The position numbers and the translations under genes were made by a program. Positions 26,546 through 36,137 of a DNA stretch of 64,000 bases are shown piece after piece. The notes under the pieces are model-generated. The model had not been told where the DNA came from. It worked only from the letters and a program-made list of their open reading frames with translations, and made no database searches. Source of the stretch: Caldithrix sp. (lineage in GTDB: Bacteria; KSB1; UBA2214; DYKH01); NCBI GenBank assembly GCA_020722685.1, contig DYKH01000005.1, positions 24,606-88,605 on the forward strand, in the 5' to 3' direction. Every line of letters begins with the position of its first letter. Position 1 is the first letter of the stretch.

Positions 26546-29023
26546 ATGATGCATTCCCCACTCATTGTCCAGCAAAGCAGCAAACAGGCCATCCAAACAG
26601 ACTTGGTAGGGGCAAAAGCCGCTCGACTGGCGGTTCTCTCTCAGGCAGGTTTTAATGTACCCGACTTTTTCGTCATCACCACCCATGCGTGCGAGGAGTT
26701 TTTTCGTCCGCGCTATCATGGAAATGATCAAGTGCATCTCAGCCAATCCGGGCGCGCCTTGGTGTCCAAGAACTTGGATGCCCTCCTGAGCGCCAATGGC
26801 CATTCGCCCTTTTCGGTGGCAGCCCGCTCTTCCGCCCCTTTTGAAGACCAAGCCCGTTTTTCCTTAGCCGGACAGTTCGATACCATACTGAATATCCAAA
26901 GCATCGATGCCCTCTGGTCGGCAGCCGGCCAGTGCTGGAAGTCTTTAGAAAAGCCGAATGTTCAGGCCTACTTTCGACAGTTTGGCTTTGCGCCCAACCG
27001 GCGTAGAATGGCTGTTTTGGTGCAACGAATGGTCGATGCGGAAATGGCCGGGGTGATCTTTACCCAACATCCGGTGACCAATGATAACAGCTCGCTGCTG
27101 ATTGAGATTGTCGAGGGCTACGGCGACGCCCTCGTTTCGGGGCAAATTGAGCCCATGCGGCTGTTAGTCGAGAGGAAGAGCATAAAGATTGCTTGTTTGC
27201 CCTTTGCCGGGAAAAAGGATATCAAAGCTGATTTGCTGACTGTGCATCAGGGAATTCTGCGGAAGCTGATCGACGCGGCTTTACAAATCGAACAGATATT
27301 TGGTTGTCCGCAAGACATCGAGTGGGCCATCGAAGAGGGGAGAATCTGGATACTGCAAGCGCGGCCCATCACGCATCCGGTTAGCCGGGCGAGAAATTAC
27401 CTCGACGCTCAGGGTCTCTTGTGGACCGACTATTTTTTTGTCGAGCGCTTTGCCAAGCCGCTTTCGCCCTTGGGGTGGTCGTTGTTGCAGAATTGGGTGG
27501 AGAAGAACGCCTTTCGCGAGCCGTTGTGGTATTTGGGTAACGATGCCCTGTTGAGACAAAAGCATCTCACCCGTTCCGTGGGCGGATTTCCCTTTACCAA
27601 TCTCGCGGTCTTCCAAAGGTTGTATGCGCTGGTTCCGCTCGATTTCATCTCCGAGGACAAGAAGATTTCCCTGCTTTTGCAGGTGCAGCGCCAAAGCTGG
27701 TGGCGGGAGATGCTGGTTTCGCTGCCGTATCTGCTCAGCCGTATGCTTCCAAAGGATCTGAATTGGCTACCTGGTTTGCATTTGCGTTTTTGGCGCAAGT
27801 TCACTCGCGAACTGGAAACGGTATTGCCGGCCCTGCTAAAAGAAATTCGTCCGGCTTTGACGCCCGCGAATCTGTTGGTTTTGCTCAATAGGATGGAAAG
27901 CCTGAGCGGCCGGCTGCTGGCGTTGCATCGTTGGAGTATTACCTTCGCAGACGTGTTCTTTGTTTTGTTGTCAAAGCTCATCAAGCACTGGCTTCCTCAG
28001 GCGCCGGAAACACTGATCGCTGATTTGCTGACTGGACTGGAAGGCAACAACACAGTCGAAACCAATCTGGCCTTGGCCGAATTGGCCGAAAAGACGGCGA
28101 CCGACCCGAAGCATACTCCACAACGGCTACAAACCTTTTTGACAAGGTATGGGCATCGCTCGGAGAGTTTGGACATAGCAGAGCCGTGTTGGCGAGAGGT
28201 CCCGGATACAGTCATGCGCTTGGCGGCCCATATTTTCGAGAAGAAAAAGTGCGAGCAAGTTAAGGCAGATTATTGGAACAGCGTGCAAAAGCGCCAGGTC
28301 AGTGAAGATTTTTGCTATGAGCAGTTGCAGCGCGCGGGCTTTATGCTAGGGTATTTTCGTCGCCGCATATTTAGTAGGATTCTTTGGTACGCGCAAGAGT
28401 TCACCTTGCTGCGAGAGAATCAACGAAATGAATGGCACAAGATTCTGTTTGTGACTCGTCAGGCGGTTTTGCGCCTGGGCGAATTGCTGGCAAATCGGGG
28501 GAGAATTCCGCAGGCCAACGACGTGTTCCTTCTGACTCGTGAAGAGCTGTTGGCACAAGATGGCATGCTCACGGGCGAGGCTTTGCCCTACGAGCAAATC
28601 CTGACACGACGAAAAGAATGGGAGCAATTGCTCAAGTCCGAACAACGGGCACCTCACGAATCATCGACTCCTCTGCAGAGGAAAGGCGGGCCCGGCAGTC
28701 GCGGCCGACTTGAGGGCTTGGGTGTCAGCAAGGGACTTGCTCGCGGCCGGGCGCGTTTAGCCTTCAATTTGCAGGAGGCCAGCCAAGCAAAAGCGGGAGA
28801 AATTTTGGTGGCGCATTCCGCCGATCCGGCTTGGACGCCGATGTTTGGGCTTTTATCCGGACTGGTGCTGGAAGTAGGAGGAGTGCTCTCCCACGCCTCC
28901 ATTGTGGCGCGCGAATTCGGCCTGCCGGCGGTCACCAGCGTCGCCAAAGCAACTCGGTTCATACAGAATGGCGATTTGATTCAACTGGACGGAGAAAAGG
29001 GTACCGTGGAAATTCTGCAGTAA
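26546..29023 (+). CDS. PEP-synthase-like phosphotransferase (PPDK-N and swivelling His domains)
   Basis: The protein (825 residues from ATG 26546; an earlier ATG at 26468 is possible) has an N-terminal PPDK/PEP-synthase ATP-binding domain (GAKAARLAVLSQAGFNVPDFFVITT; VAARSSAPFEDQARFSLAGQFDTILN; VLVQRMVDAEMAGVIFTQHP; PQDIEWAIEEGRIWILQARPI), a long helical middle domain of about 400 residues without recognised family, and a C-terminal swivelling phosphohistidine domain with His783 in GGVLSHASIVAREFGLPAV. A PEP-binding TIM barrel is missing. The layout and size resemble rifampicin phosphotransferase and related enzymes that dikinase-phosphorylate a small molecule. The substrate cannot be told from sequence. 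Confidence 0.78.
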   Translation: MMHSPLIVQQSSKQAIQTDLVGAKAARLAVLSQAGFNVPDFFVITTHACEEFFRPRYHGNDQVHLSQSGRALVSKNLDALLSANGHSPFSVAARSSAPFEDQARFSLAGQFDTILNIQSIDALWSAAGQCWKSLEKPNVQAYFRQFGFAPNRRRMAVLVQRMVDAEMAGVIFTQHPVTNDNSSLLIEIVEGYGDALVSGQIEPMRLLVERKSIKIACLPFAGKKDIKADLLTVHQGILRKLIDAALQIEQIFGCPQDIEWAIEEGRIWILQARPITHPVSRARNYLDAQGLLWTDYFFVERFAKPLSPLGWSLLQNWVEKNAFREPLWYLGNDALLRQKHLTRSVGGFPFTNLAVFQRLYALVPLDFISEDKKISLLLQVQRQSWWREMLVSLPYLLSRMLPKDLNWLPGLHLRFWRKFTRELETVLPALLKEIRPALTPANLLVLLNRMESLSGRLLALHRWSITFADVFFVLLSKLIKHWLPQAPETLIADLLTGLEGNNTVETNLALAELAEKTATDPKHTPQRLQTFLTRYGHRSESLDIAEPCWREVPDTVMRLAAHIFEKKKCEQVKADYWNSVQKRQVSEDFCYEQLQRAGFMLGYFRRRIFSRILWYAQEFTLLRENQRNEWHKILFVTRQAVLRLGELLANRGRIPQANDVFLLTREELLAQDGMLTGEALPYEQILTRRKEWEQLLKSEQRAPHESSTPLQRKGGPGSRGRLEGLGVSKGLARGRARLAFNLQEASQAKAGEILVAHSADPAWTPMFGLLSGLVLEVGGVLSHASIVAREFGLPAVTSVAKATRFIQNGDLIQLDGEKGTVEILQ

Positions 29024-29039
29024 GAGGTGGAGTACGACT

Positions 29040-29071
29040 AACCCTGTGAGGTTTTCGAGACCCCACAGGTT
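29040..29071. repeat. Palindromic intergenic repeat
   Basis: AACCCTGTGAGG and CCCCACAGGTT form an imperfect inverted repeat around TTTTCGAGA, filling the 70-bp gap between two genes. This type of CTGTG/CACAG palindrome is common in intergenic DNA of many phyla. It lacks a T run, so it is not a classical terminator. Confidence 0.55.
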
Positions 29072-29093
29072 TGATCTGTCAACGGTGCGAGCC

Positions 29094-31397
29094 ATGACCA
29101 TAGACCAAATCATCGACCAGCTTAAACGCGACGCGGATTTTGCCCGATGCATCACCGCCTGGCAAATCATTCCGCCCCAGGAGGCAATATATGCCCCTTT
29201 TCCGCCGCAGTTGGACAAAAGCCTGGTGGAAGCCCTCATTCAGCATGGCATTAGCCAGCTTTACACGCATCAGGCTGAGGCCATCGAATCCATTTTGACC
29301 GGGCATAACACGACCATCGTTACCCCGACCGCTTCCGGCAAAACACTCTGCTACAATGTTCCGGTGCTGCAAAAAATCTGCGAAACTCAAGAGGCGCGCG
29401 CTCTCTATCTTTTTCCCACCAAGGCTTTGGCTCAGGATCAATTGAACGAGCTGCATCAAATCGTCAGTCTGCTCAGTAACAAGATTTCTTTTGACATCAA
29501 GAGCTATACCTTCGATGGCGACACGCCGCAGTCGGCGCGCAAGGCCGTTCGCACCTCGGGGCATATTGTCGTCACCAATCCGGACATGCTGCACACGGGC
29601 ATTCTGCCGCATCATACCCTGTGGGTGAAGCTGTTCGAAAATCTGCGCTACATCGTCATCGACGAGATTCATCACTATCGCGGTGTATTCGGCAGCCACT
29701 TGGCCAACGTCATTCGTCGCCTCAAGCGGGTATGCAGATTCTACGGCAGTCAGCCGGTCTTCATTTGCTGTTCCGCCACCATTGCCAATCCAGAAGAATT
29801 GGCCAAATATCTCACCGGCGAGCCGGTGCACCTCATCGACTCTAACGGCGCTCCGCGAGGAGAAAAGCATTTTGTTCTTTATAATCCTCCGGTCGTCAAC
29901 CGCGAGTTGGGCATTCGTCGCTCCTACATCAAAGAGACGCAGCGCCTGACAGCCAAGTTTGTCAGCCAGATGCAGCAGACCATCGTCTTTGCCAGAAGCC
30001 GAATGCGGGTGGAGATTCTGCTCACCTACCTCAAAGACGTGATGCAGAAATTCAAAAAGTCGCCCGATCTCATACGCGGCTATCGCGGCGGGTATTTGCC
30101 GCTGCAGCGCCGTGAGATCGAGAAGGGGCTGCGCGAAGGACAGATCATCGGCGTGGTCAGCACCAACGCACTGGAACTGGGCATCGACATCGGACAATTG
30201 CAGGTCTGCATCATGGCCGGTTATGCCGGAACGATCGCCAGCACCTGGCAGCAGGCCGGTCGAGCCGGACGACGAACGGGCTCCTCCATGGTGATTATGG
30301 TGGCTTCATCGGCGCCGCTGGATCAATACATCATCAACAATCCCGACTACCTGTTTTCCAAATCTCCGGAGGCCGGCATCATCGATCCGGACAATCTGAT
30401 CATCCTTCTCAGTCATGTAAAATGTGCCGCTTTCGAGCTACCCTTCACGGTCGGCGAACGCTATGGCGCGCTATTGGATGGCAGCGGCGGTTTGGATAGC
30501 ACGCAGGAAATCTTGGAGTATTTGGAAGAAAACCACGTCGTGCACCGCTCGGAGGACAAGTGGCACTGGATGGCGGAAACGTACCCGGCCGAGGCCGTCA
30601 GTCTGCGCAGCGCGGCGGAAGAAAATGTGGTCATCATCGATCGCTCCACGCCGGAGGAGCGAGTCATCGGTGAAATCGATTTGTTCGCCGCGCCTTTGAT
30701 GGTCCATGATGAAGCGATTTACATTCACGAGAGCCAGCAATACCACGTGGACCACCTGGATTGGGAGCGCCGCAAAGCCTACGTTCGTGCGGTGGAAGTG
30801 GATCACTACACGGATGCCCAGCTCAAAACCGATTTGAAGGTGTTGGAAATTTTTGAAGAGACGCCGTTGGGAAGCGCCGGCAAAGGTTATGGCGAAGTGG
30901 TGGTCACCAGCCTGGCGACCATGTACAAAAAGATCAAGTTCGACACCCACGAAAACATCGGCTGGGGGAAAATCCACTTGCCGGAGATGGAAATTCACAC
31001 CACCGCCTTTTGGTTTTCCTTTGCGGAGAACGTTGCCGAGGAGCTGGGCCTTTCGCAGGAAGAAATCGGCGATGGACTGAAAGCCGTGGCCAATGTGCTG
31101 GCGAATGTCGTCCCCTTGTTTGTCATGGGCGATCCGCGCGATTTTTCCGCCCTGCCCATGATGCGCTCGCCGTTGTGGCAAAAACCTACGGTGTTCATCT
31201 GGGAGCTGTATCCCGGCGGCGTTGGCTTTAGCAAAAAGCTTTATCACGTACATGCTGAAGTAGCTAAGGCCGCCATGGATTTAATCGGCAAGTGCGGCTG
31301 CGCCAACGGATGCCCGTCCTGTGTGGGTCCGGTGATGGAAGTAGGGGAAAAGGGAAAGGTAGTGGCATTACACTTGTTGGGGAAGATGGTTTCATAG
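29094..31397 (+). CDS. mrfA: DEAD/DEAH-box DNA helicase MrfA (YprA family)
   Basis: The 767-residue protein is a superfamily 2 helicase of the YprA/MrfA group: Walker A TPTASGKT near residue 80, DEIHHYRGVFGSHLANVIRR (DExH box), CCSATIANP (motif III), GYRGGYLPLQRREIEKGLREG, STNALELGIDIG and QQAGRAGRR (motif VI). The C-terminal DUF1998-like domain ends in a Cys cluster, CGCANGCPSC, that binds zinc in MrfA. In Bacillus subtilis MrfA and its partner nuclease MrfB repair mitomycin-type DNA adducts. ATG 29094 is preferred to 29046, whose codons overlap the palindromic repeat. The partner mrfB lies 1.75 kb downstream behind an inserted restriction-modification cassette. Confidence 0.9.
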   Translation: MTIDQIIDQLKRDADFARCITAWQIIPPQEAIYAPFPPQLDKSLVEALIQHGISQLYTHQAEAIESILTGHNTTIVTPTASGKTLCYNVPVLQKICETQEARALYLFPTKALAQDQLNELHQIVSLLSNKISFDIKSYTFDGDTPQSARKAVRTSGHIVVTNPDMLHTGILPHHTLWVKLFENLRYIVIDEIHHYRGVFGSHLANVIRRLKRVCRFYGSQPVFICCSATIANPEELAKYLTGEPVHLIDSNGAPRGEKHFVLYNPPVVNRELGIRRSYIKETQRLTAKFVSQMQQTIVFARSRMRVEILLTYLKDVMQKFKKSPDLIRGYRGGYLPLQRREIEKGLREGQIIGVVSTNALELGIDIGQLQVCIMAGYAGTIASTWQQAGRAGRRTGSSMVIMVASSAPLDQYIINNPDYLFSKSPEAGIIDPDNLIILLSHVKCAAFELPFTVGERYGALLDGSGGLDSTQEILEYLEENHVVHRSEDKWHWMAETYPAEAVSLRSAAEENVVIIDRSTPEERVIGEIDLFAAPLMVHDEAIYIHESQQYHVDHLDWERRKAYVRAVEVDHYTDAQLKTDLKVLEIFEETPLGSAGKGYGEVVVTSLATMYKKIKFDTHENIGWGKIHLPEMEIHTTAFWFSFAENVAEELGLSQEEIGDGLKAVANVLANVVPLFVMGDPRDFSALPMMRSPLWQKPTVFIWELYPGGVGFSKKLYHVHAEVAKAAMDLIGKCGCANGCPSCVGPVMEVGEKGKVVALHLLGKMVS

Positions 31398-31460
31398 TTC
31401 AACGTAGCTGCGTTATAGATATCGGAGATGGAAAAGTGTTTGCTTAGGAGAGGAATCGAG

Positions 31461-32072
31461 GTGACCACAAGAAGCAAAGAGTCGATCCTAAAGAAGTGGG
31501 CTTTGACTGAAAGTGAACTGACAGAAATAATAAATGAAAATCCAAGTATGCGCGGATTAATGCTGGGATATATCGCGGAGTATAAGTTGAGAAAAATGTT
31601 CTTTTCGGATCCCAAGTTCACGAATGTACCGAAAGATGACGATCACGATCGCAGCAGAAAGGGCGACCTCAGGATAACTTTTAAAAGCCGGGAGTTTAAG
31701 ATTGAATGTAAATCATTACAGACGAACAGCGTGAGGAAAGTCGGCAATGTCTTTCATGGCAAATATCAGTGCGACGCAAGTGATAGGAGGAAGGTCACGT
31801 TTTCCGATGGTAGCACTATCGAAACAACTTGCCTTTTGGTTGGCGAATTTGACGTCATAGCAGTTAACTTGTTCTCATTCGGGGAGCGTTGGAGGTTTGC
31901 ATTTGCGTTGAATCACGATTTGCCACGAAGCAGGTACCCAAAATATTCCGATCTTCAAAAGAATGAGCTATTGTCTTCAATTATGCCGATTACCTGGCCT
32001 CTATCTGATCCCTATGTTGGTGATCCAACGATTCTTTTTGATCGCTTAATAAATGCTTCATTATCGAAATAG
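31461..32072 (+). CDS. Putative restriction endonuclease (PD-(D/E)XK type)
   Basis: A protein of 203 residues starts at GTG 31461 after AGGAGAGG (an ATG at 31428 would add eleven residues). A plausible nuclease core is [20 protein letters not shown], with Asp in KGDL and the ECK triad residues about 15 residues later. The rest has no family I recognise. It converges on a DNA methyltransferase on the other strand, with the two 3' ends overlapping by 83 bp, which is how many type II restriction systems are arranged. The local sequence is clearly AT-richer than the flanking repair genes, suggesting transfer. Its specificity cannot be predicted. Confidence 0.65.
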   Translation: MTTRSKESILKKWALTESELTEIINENPSMRGLMLGYIAEYKLRKMFFSDPKFTNVPKDDDHDRSRKGDLRITFKSREFKIECKSLQTNSVRKVGNVFHGKYQCDASDRRKVTFSDGSTIETTCLLVGEFDVIAVNLFSFGERWRFAFALNHDLPRSRYPKYSDLQKNELLSSIMPITWPLSDPYVGDPTILFDRLINASLSK

Positions 32073-32799
32073 AATCCATCTTAGATTTGGAAACTCCCTT
32101 TTTGAAAACAATAAAGTAGGAATGATTTTTCCTGGCATGAAGCTGTTGTTTGACTCTTGTAACAACTGGTCTATTACGTCGAAGAAGGACAAATATATCT
32201 TTTGCATAAAAGCCCAAATGGAGTAAGTTCATAATGATTTCTACATGGGTTAATCGCTGGACTCCTGCGCTTACTTCGTCCTGGCATTTTACTATAAGAG
32301 TCCCTTCATTTTTGAGGACTCTATAAGCTTCAATCGACGCTCTTACATAAAACTCCAAAACTGCGTCGTGCCACTTTGCTGTAATATTCTCAGGTCTATC
32401 TCCATTCGAATAGTGATCACGAAAAGAGTAATGTGTACCATTTCCCGCAAAGGAATCGTCGCTTCGATAAAGACCTTCCATGTAAGGGGGGTCGAGAACA
32501 ACGCAGTCAATCTGATTGTCACCATATGGTAGGTTTCTGCAATCAATCCCAGTCTTGATGTCTGATGGCAACAATTGGTAGTCTTTTAGGTTTACGTTTT
32601 TCCAAAAAACACCTTTCCCAAATGTCACATCCGCTATTATTGAGCCTTTTGGAACATGCAATTTTAAGATGCTGGGAAATACTTCACTATTGTCCCCAAC
32701 GTAAGCGGAAAATACCAAATCTGTAGTTGCATTGCCATCAGGACTTTTTCTTTTATTCTTGGGCTGGATTTGATCTAACAGACTTAGCTGAGTCGCCAT
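31990..32799 (-). CDS. DNA methyltransferase of the inserted restriction-modification system
   Basis: The 269-residue enzyme shows the S-adenosylmethionine-binding region [15 protein letters not shown] (about 51-66) and the catalytic DPPY (in [12 protein letters not shown], near residue 106), diagnostic of amino-methyltransferases that make N6-methyladenine or N4-methylcytosine. [11 protein letters not shown] and HSYFIVFKK are later core strands. Its ATG lies within the end of the upstream small regulator gene, so both are cotranscribed on the minus strand. The final 83 bp overlap the convergent nuclease gene. Confidence 0.85.
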   Translation of the reverse strand: MATQLSLLDQIQPKNKRKSPDGNATTDLVFSAYVGDNSEVFPSILKLHVPKGSIIADVTFGKGVFWKNVNLKDYQLLPSDIKTGIDCRNLPYGDNQIDCVVLDPPYMEGLYRSDDSFAGNGTHYSFRDHYSNGDRPENITAKWHDAVLEFYVRASIEAYRVLKNEGTLIVKCQDEVSAGVQRLTHVEIIMNLLHLGFYAKDIFVLLRRNRPVVTRVKQQLHARKNHSYFIVFKKGVSKSKMDSISIMKHLLSDQKESLDHQHRDQIEAR

Positions 32800-32956
32800 A
32801 ACCTACCCTCTTTTCTTTTATTGAAAAAGCTTTGTGCTCAAGTTTGTCATTAATTGCAGCGAGAATCCATGAATGAACGCTTTCATTTTCTTCGATTGCA
32901 GCGTGCTTAATCATCTTATGAAGGTCATCGTCTATCTTTAGAGGGAATGTTTTCAT
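32753..32956 (-). CDS. Small Arc/RHH-like regulator preceding the methyltransferase
   Basis: The 67-residue protein begins [41 protein letters not shown], a ribbon-helix-helix type pattern in which the first strand would contact DNA and the two helices dimerise. Its 3' end overlaps the methyltransferase start by 47 bp in another frame. By position it may act like a controller protein of the restriction system. An antitoxin-like identity is an alternative. Confidence 0.6.
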   Translation of the reverse strand: MKTFPLKIDDDLHKMIKHAAIEENESVHSWILAAINDKLEHKAFSIKEKRVGYGDSAKSVRSNPAQE

Positions 32957-33153
32957 TTCTTTTCCTTTGGAAGATTACAATACTAACTCAAATTAGAGTA
33001 GTTATTTTGATAATATTTGTCAAGTCTTTTTTTGACTATTTTTGATTGTTTGATGGAAAACAGGGATGTAATTCAATCGGTTGTTGTAAACTTTCAGTGA
33101 GCACAACAACACCAAATTTCATTCTCCGTCGAGATGGAGAATCTTGAGCACAT

Positions 33154-34419
33154 ATGCCCTCCATAAAAGAAAAACTCCGTGCGTTAGACGCCTTATCGCA
33201 GGCTCGAAAGCCGTCAGCCCCCGTTGCCGATAGCTCCAGCAATGACTCTTTGCTTGTCTTGGACGCTCAACCGGTGACCAACGAATTCGGCCAGTGTTTG
33301 CTTCGAAGAAAAGCTTTTCCGGTTCAGCACGTTCACTCGCTTCCCATCAGCGAGTTTACGCAGTTGCGCGGCCGTGATTTTGCCTTGATAGGGAAGAATC
33401 TCCAGCTGCAAGGTTTAACGCCGGAGCAGGTTGTCTTCATGGACACCGAAACGACCGGGCTTGCCGGCGGCACGGGCACTTTGGCCTTCTTGGTCGGCAT
33501 GGGCAGATTTGTCGGGGATGGCTTCGAGGTGAAGCAGTATTTCCTGCGTGACTTTGGCGATGAATCCGCTTTGCTGCATGAGTTGAGCCGGCAGCTTCAA
33601 GATGTGAAGGGGATCATCAGCTTTAACGGCAAATCTTACGACCTTCCCTTGCTGAGGACACGATTCATTCTCAACAGACGGGAATTCAACTCGGACAGTC
33701 TTTTACACCTTGACCTTTTGCACGCCGCTCGCCGGCTGTGGAAGAAAAAGCTGACCTCATTCAATCTTCGTGACCTGGAAGCCGGCGTCCTGGGGTTCCG
33801 GCGCGAGGGAGATATTCCCAGCTCGCAGATCCCGTCGATCTTTTTTCAATGCATTCAATCCAAAGACCTACGAGGATTAAAGCCCATCTTGCAGCACAAC
33901 GTCATGGACATTCTTTCCATGCTCGCGCTAATGATCAAAGCGAGTCGAACCTTCGATCCGCCAAAAGTGCCAAACGCTATTGACTATGACGTTCTGGCGG
34001 TGGTAAAGACCTTGGAGCAGCTTGGCCTCGATGAGCAAGCCGGCGAGGTTTATGACTCTCACCTTCCTTTTGTGGAAGGTGAGGAAGCCGGGCAATTGAT
34101 GCTTCGCAACGCCCTGAGGTTGAAAAGGCTCGGCCGTTATCAGGAGGCCGAGACCGTTTGGCAAGTGCTGATCGAGCGTGGTCACTTCTTTTCACCCGAT
34201 GCTTACCTGGAGTTGGCCAAGTGTTATGAGCACCGGTTTGATGAGATCGAAAAGGCGCTCTTAGTGGTGGATCGCCTGCGAAAACGATTGGATATTTCCA
34301 TAGCTCTAAAAGAAGATGCTTCACTGAACGGATTAGCCGCGGATTTGGAATTGAGACGAACCCGGTTGTTGCGCAAAATGCAACGACGAAACACTCGCAA
34401 TCTTGAAATATCGGGGTAG
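33154..34419 (+). CDS. mrfB: RNase H-like exonuclease MrfB (YprB family) with TPR tail
   Basis: The 421-residue protein carries the DEDD-type exonuclease motif MDTETTGLAGGTGTLAF (about residues 93-110, Asp and Glu ligands), SFNGKSYDLPLLRTRF (Exo II, near 151) and YNVMDI-like HNVMDILSMLAL (Exo III region, near 249), followed by TPR-like helical repeats after residue 300 (LRLKRLGRYQEAETVWQVLIERG). This is YprB/MrfB, the nuclease partner of MrfA in mitomycin-lesion repair. It normally follows mrfA directly; here a restriction-modification cassette separates the two. The stop overlaps the region used as ribosome-binding site by the next gene. Confidence 0.88.
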   Translation: MPSIKEKLRALDALSQARKPSAPVADSSSNDSLLVLDAQPVTNEFGQCLLRRKAFPVQHVHSLPISEFTQLRGRDFALIGKNLQLQGLTPEQVVFMDTETTGLAGGTGTLAFLVGMGRFVGDGFEVKQYFLRDFGDESALLHELSRQLQDVKGIISFNGKSYDLPLLRTRFILNRREFNSDSLLHLDLLHAARRLWKKKLTSFNLRDLEAGVLGFRREGDIPSSQIPSIFFQCIQSKDLRGLKPILQHNVMDILSMLALMIKASRTFDPPKVPNAIDYDVLAVVKTLEQLGLDEQAGEVYDSHLPFVEGEEAGQLMLRNALRLKRLGRYQEAETVWQVLIERGHFFSPDAYLELAKCYEHRFDEIEKALLVVDRLRKRLDISIALKEDASLNGLAADLELRRTRLLRKMQRRNTRNLEISG

Positions 34420-34424
34420 GGAAA

Positions 34425-35618
34425 TTGACCGAAAAGCTCTATTCGCAGGACAGCTACCTCAAACAGGTCGATGCAAACATTGTCGAAAGGGGAGAAGTAG
34501 GGCAGAGGCCGGCAGTCGTCTTGGATCGCACCATTTTTTATCCCACCTCCGGCGGCCAGATGCATGACGAAGGCAAACTCAACGAGACGAAAGTGGTGGA
34601 TGTGGTTCTCAGTGACGACAAAATCTGGCACCTGCTCGAAAGCCCAATTGCGAACGACCAAGTCCAGGCGTCCATTGATTGGGATCGACGCTTTGATTTC
34701 ATGCAGCAGCATACCGGCTTTCATATTCTGGCGCAAAGCTTCCTGCGCGTGGTCAAAGCGGAAACCCTTTCCTCGCACTTGGGCGAGCAGTACTCTACCA
34801 TCGATGTGCAAACCTCTTGGGTGAATGATCATGATCTGGCAGCGGTTGAGCGCTTGGCGAATCGCGTCGTCTGGGAAAATCGCCCGGTCAAAGTCCGGTT
34901 TGTGAGCGAAGAAGAAGTGGCGGGCTTGTCATTGCGAAAAGCACCGACCGTTGAAGGCATGATTCGCCTCATCGACATCGAGGATTTTGACCTCGATCCT
35001 TGCGGCGGCACACATGTGAAATCGACGGCGGAAGTGGGTTTGATCAAAATCCTTTCCGGCGAAAGAATTCGCGGCCATTCGCGTTTCACTTTCGTTGCGG
35101 GTGGGCGGGCACATCGTGAATTCACCCGCCACCAGCAGATCTTGCAGCGGATGTCCTTTACCTTATCCACCGGCCTGGACGAACTAAACAGCAGCATCGA
35201 AAAAATGTTGGCTGAAGAGAAAAAGCTGGTCAAACAAACGCAAAAGCTGCTGCGGGAATTGGCGGAACGATCTGCACAGGACTTGGTGGGAGAGGGCCGC
35301 ATGCTTCCGATCGTTGTCAGGATTTTTGCCGATTATGATGCGGCCACCCTGCGTTGGATTGCCGGTGAAGCAACCAAGAGAAGTGATGCCATCTTTCTCC
35401 TGGCGACTGAGAGCGAAAATCCCGCCGTTGTTTTTGCCACTTCCAGAGAAGGCATCGACCTGAAGGCAGTTTTCGACCGGATTGCGCCTATGATTGCCGG
35501 AAAGGGCGGAGGAAGCAAGAACTTCATCCAAGGCGGGGGGCGAGAAGGCAAGCGGCTCGCGGAAGCGTTGGCAACGGCAAAGGAATTGGCTCGGCAGCAA
35601 GTTGCCGGTTCAGCTTGA
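34425..35618 (+). CDS. Alanyl-tRNA editing protein (AlaX-L type with DHHA1 domain)
   Basis: The 397-residue protein starts at TTG 34425, five bases after the mrfB stop. It has the AlaRS-like editing core with zinc and catalytic motifs: PTSGGQMHDEG near residue 43, HTGFH near residue 97 and CGGTHVKSTAEVG near 187. A coiled linker and a DHHA1 domain with GGGSKNFIQGGG near 367 follow. Such free-standing proteins hydrolyse Ser- or Gly-tRNA(Ala). No AlaRS catalytic domain is present. Cytoplasmic. Confidence 0.9.
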   Translation: MTEKLYSQDSYLKQVDANIVERGEVGQRPAVVLDRTIFYPTSGGQMHDEGKLNETKVVDVVLSDDKIWHLLESPIANDQVQASIDWDRRFDFMQQHTGFHILAQSFLRVVKAETLSSHLGEQYSTIDVQTSWVNDHDLAAVERLANRVVWENRPVKVRFVSEEEVAGLSLRKAPTVEGMIRLIDIEDFDLDPCGGTHVKSTAEVGLIKILSGERIRGHSRFTFVAGGRAHREFTRHQQILQRMSFTLSTGLDELNSSIEKMLAEEKKLVKQTQKLLRELAERSAQDLVGEGRMLPIVVRIFADYDAATLRWIAGEATKRSDAIFLLATESENPAVVFATSREGIDLKAVFDRIAPMIAGKGGGSKNFIQGGGREGKRLAEALATAKELARQQVAGSA

Positions 35619-35761
35619 ATTCGATTCTCCATATTGCTCAGACTTTCGCGCCGTTCCCCGCCGGAAATTTCCCTTGACTAACAGGCTAAGAATGTTTATA
35701 TTTGCCCCGCTTTTAAAGGCACGGAAACAGGGGCCATACGGTTGCCCAAGGTTTCGACATG

Positions 35762-35835
35762 GTGGGCGTAGCTCAGTTGGATAGAGCACCAGGTTGTGGC
35801 CCTGGTGGCCGCGGGTTCAAGTCCCGTCGCTCACC
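35762..35835 (+). tRNA. tRNA-His (GTG anticodon)
   Basis: The acceptor stem GTGGGCG (35762-35768) pairs with CGCTCAC (35828-35834) with one G-U. The anticodon stem CCAGG/CCTGG encloses TTGTGGC with anticodon GTG. The T arm GCGGGTTCAAGTCCCGT is intact. A G just 5' of the acceptor faces C35835, giving the G-1:C73 pair unique to tRNA-His. CCA is not encoded. Confidence 0.95.
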
Positions 35836-35873
35836 CTAGTCCAGTTGTGAAATAGGATTTCATATTTAAAACC

Positions 35874-35930
35874 GTAGGAGGGCTCTATGAGCCCGAAGTA
35901 TTTTTGTCGGTGTCTGGAGACACCTCCTAC
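35874..35930. repeat. REPIN-like palindromic element, copy B, between two tRNA genes
   Basis: Outer GTAGGAG (35874-35880) and CTCCTAC (35924-35930) enclose the hairpins GGCTC/GAGCC and GGTGTCT/AGACACC, each bounded inside by CCGA or TCGG. The layout equals copies A and C. Confidence 0.75.
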
Positions 35931-35956
35931 GAACAAACGGTTAAACCGACTAAAAA

Positions 35957-36028
35957 GTCCCCATCGTCTAGTGGTCAGGACACAGGATTTTCGATCCTGC
36001 AGCAGGGGTTCGACTCCCCTTGGGGACA
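35957..36028 (+). tRNA. tRNA-Glu (TTC anticodon)
   Basis: The acceptor GTCCCCA (35957-35963) pairs with TGGGGAC (36021-36027). The anticodon stem CAGGA/TCCTG encloses TTTTCGA with anticodon TTC. The T arm CAGGGGTTCGACTCCCCT is perfect and the discriminator is A36028. CCA is not encoded. Confidence 0.95.
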
Positions 36029-36044
36029 CTCGACGACCATCAAG

Positions 36045-36092
36045 AGGGCGTGATCAATTCAGAAAATGATGATCCCGCCCTTTTTCTTTTTT
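36045..36092 (+). terminator. Rho-independent terminator after tRNA-Glu
   Basis: AGGGCG-T-GATCA (36045-36056) pairs with TGATC-C-CGCCC (36070-36080) and is followed by TTTTTCTTTTTT. It closes the tRNA transcript. Confidence 0.85.
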
Positions 36093-36137
36093 ATCCTCAA
36101 CGCTAAAACAAACCGGAGCCAAACAGAAAAGAAACCA

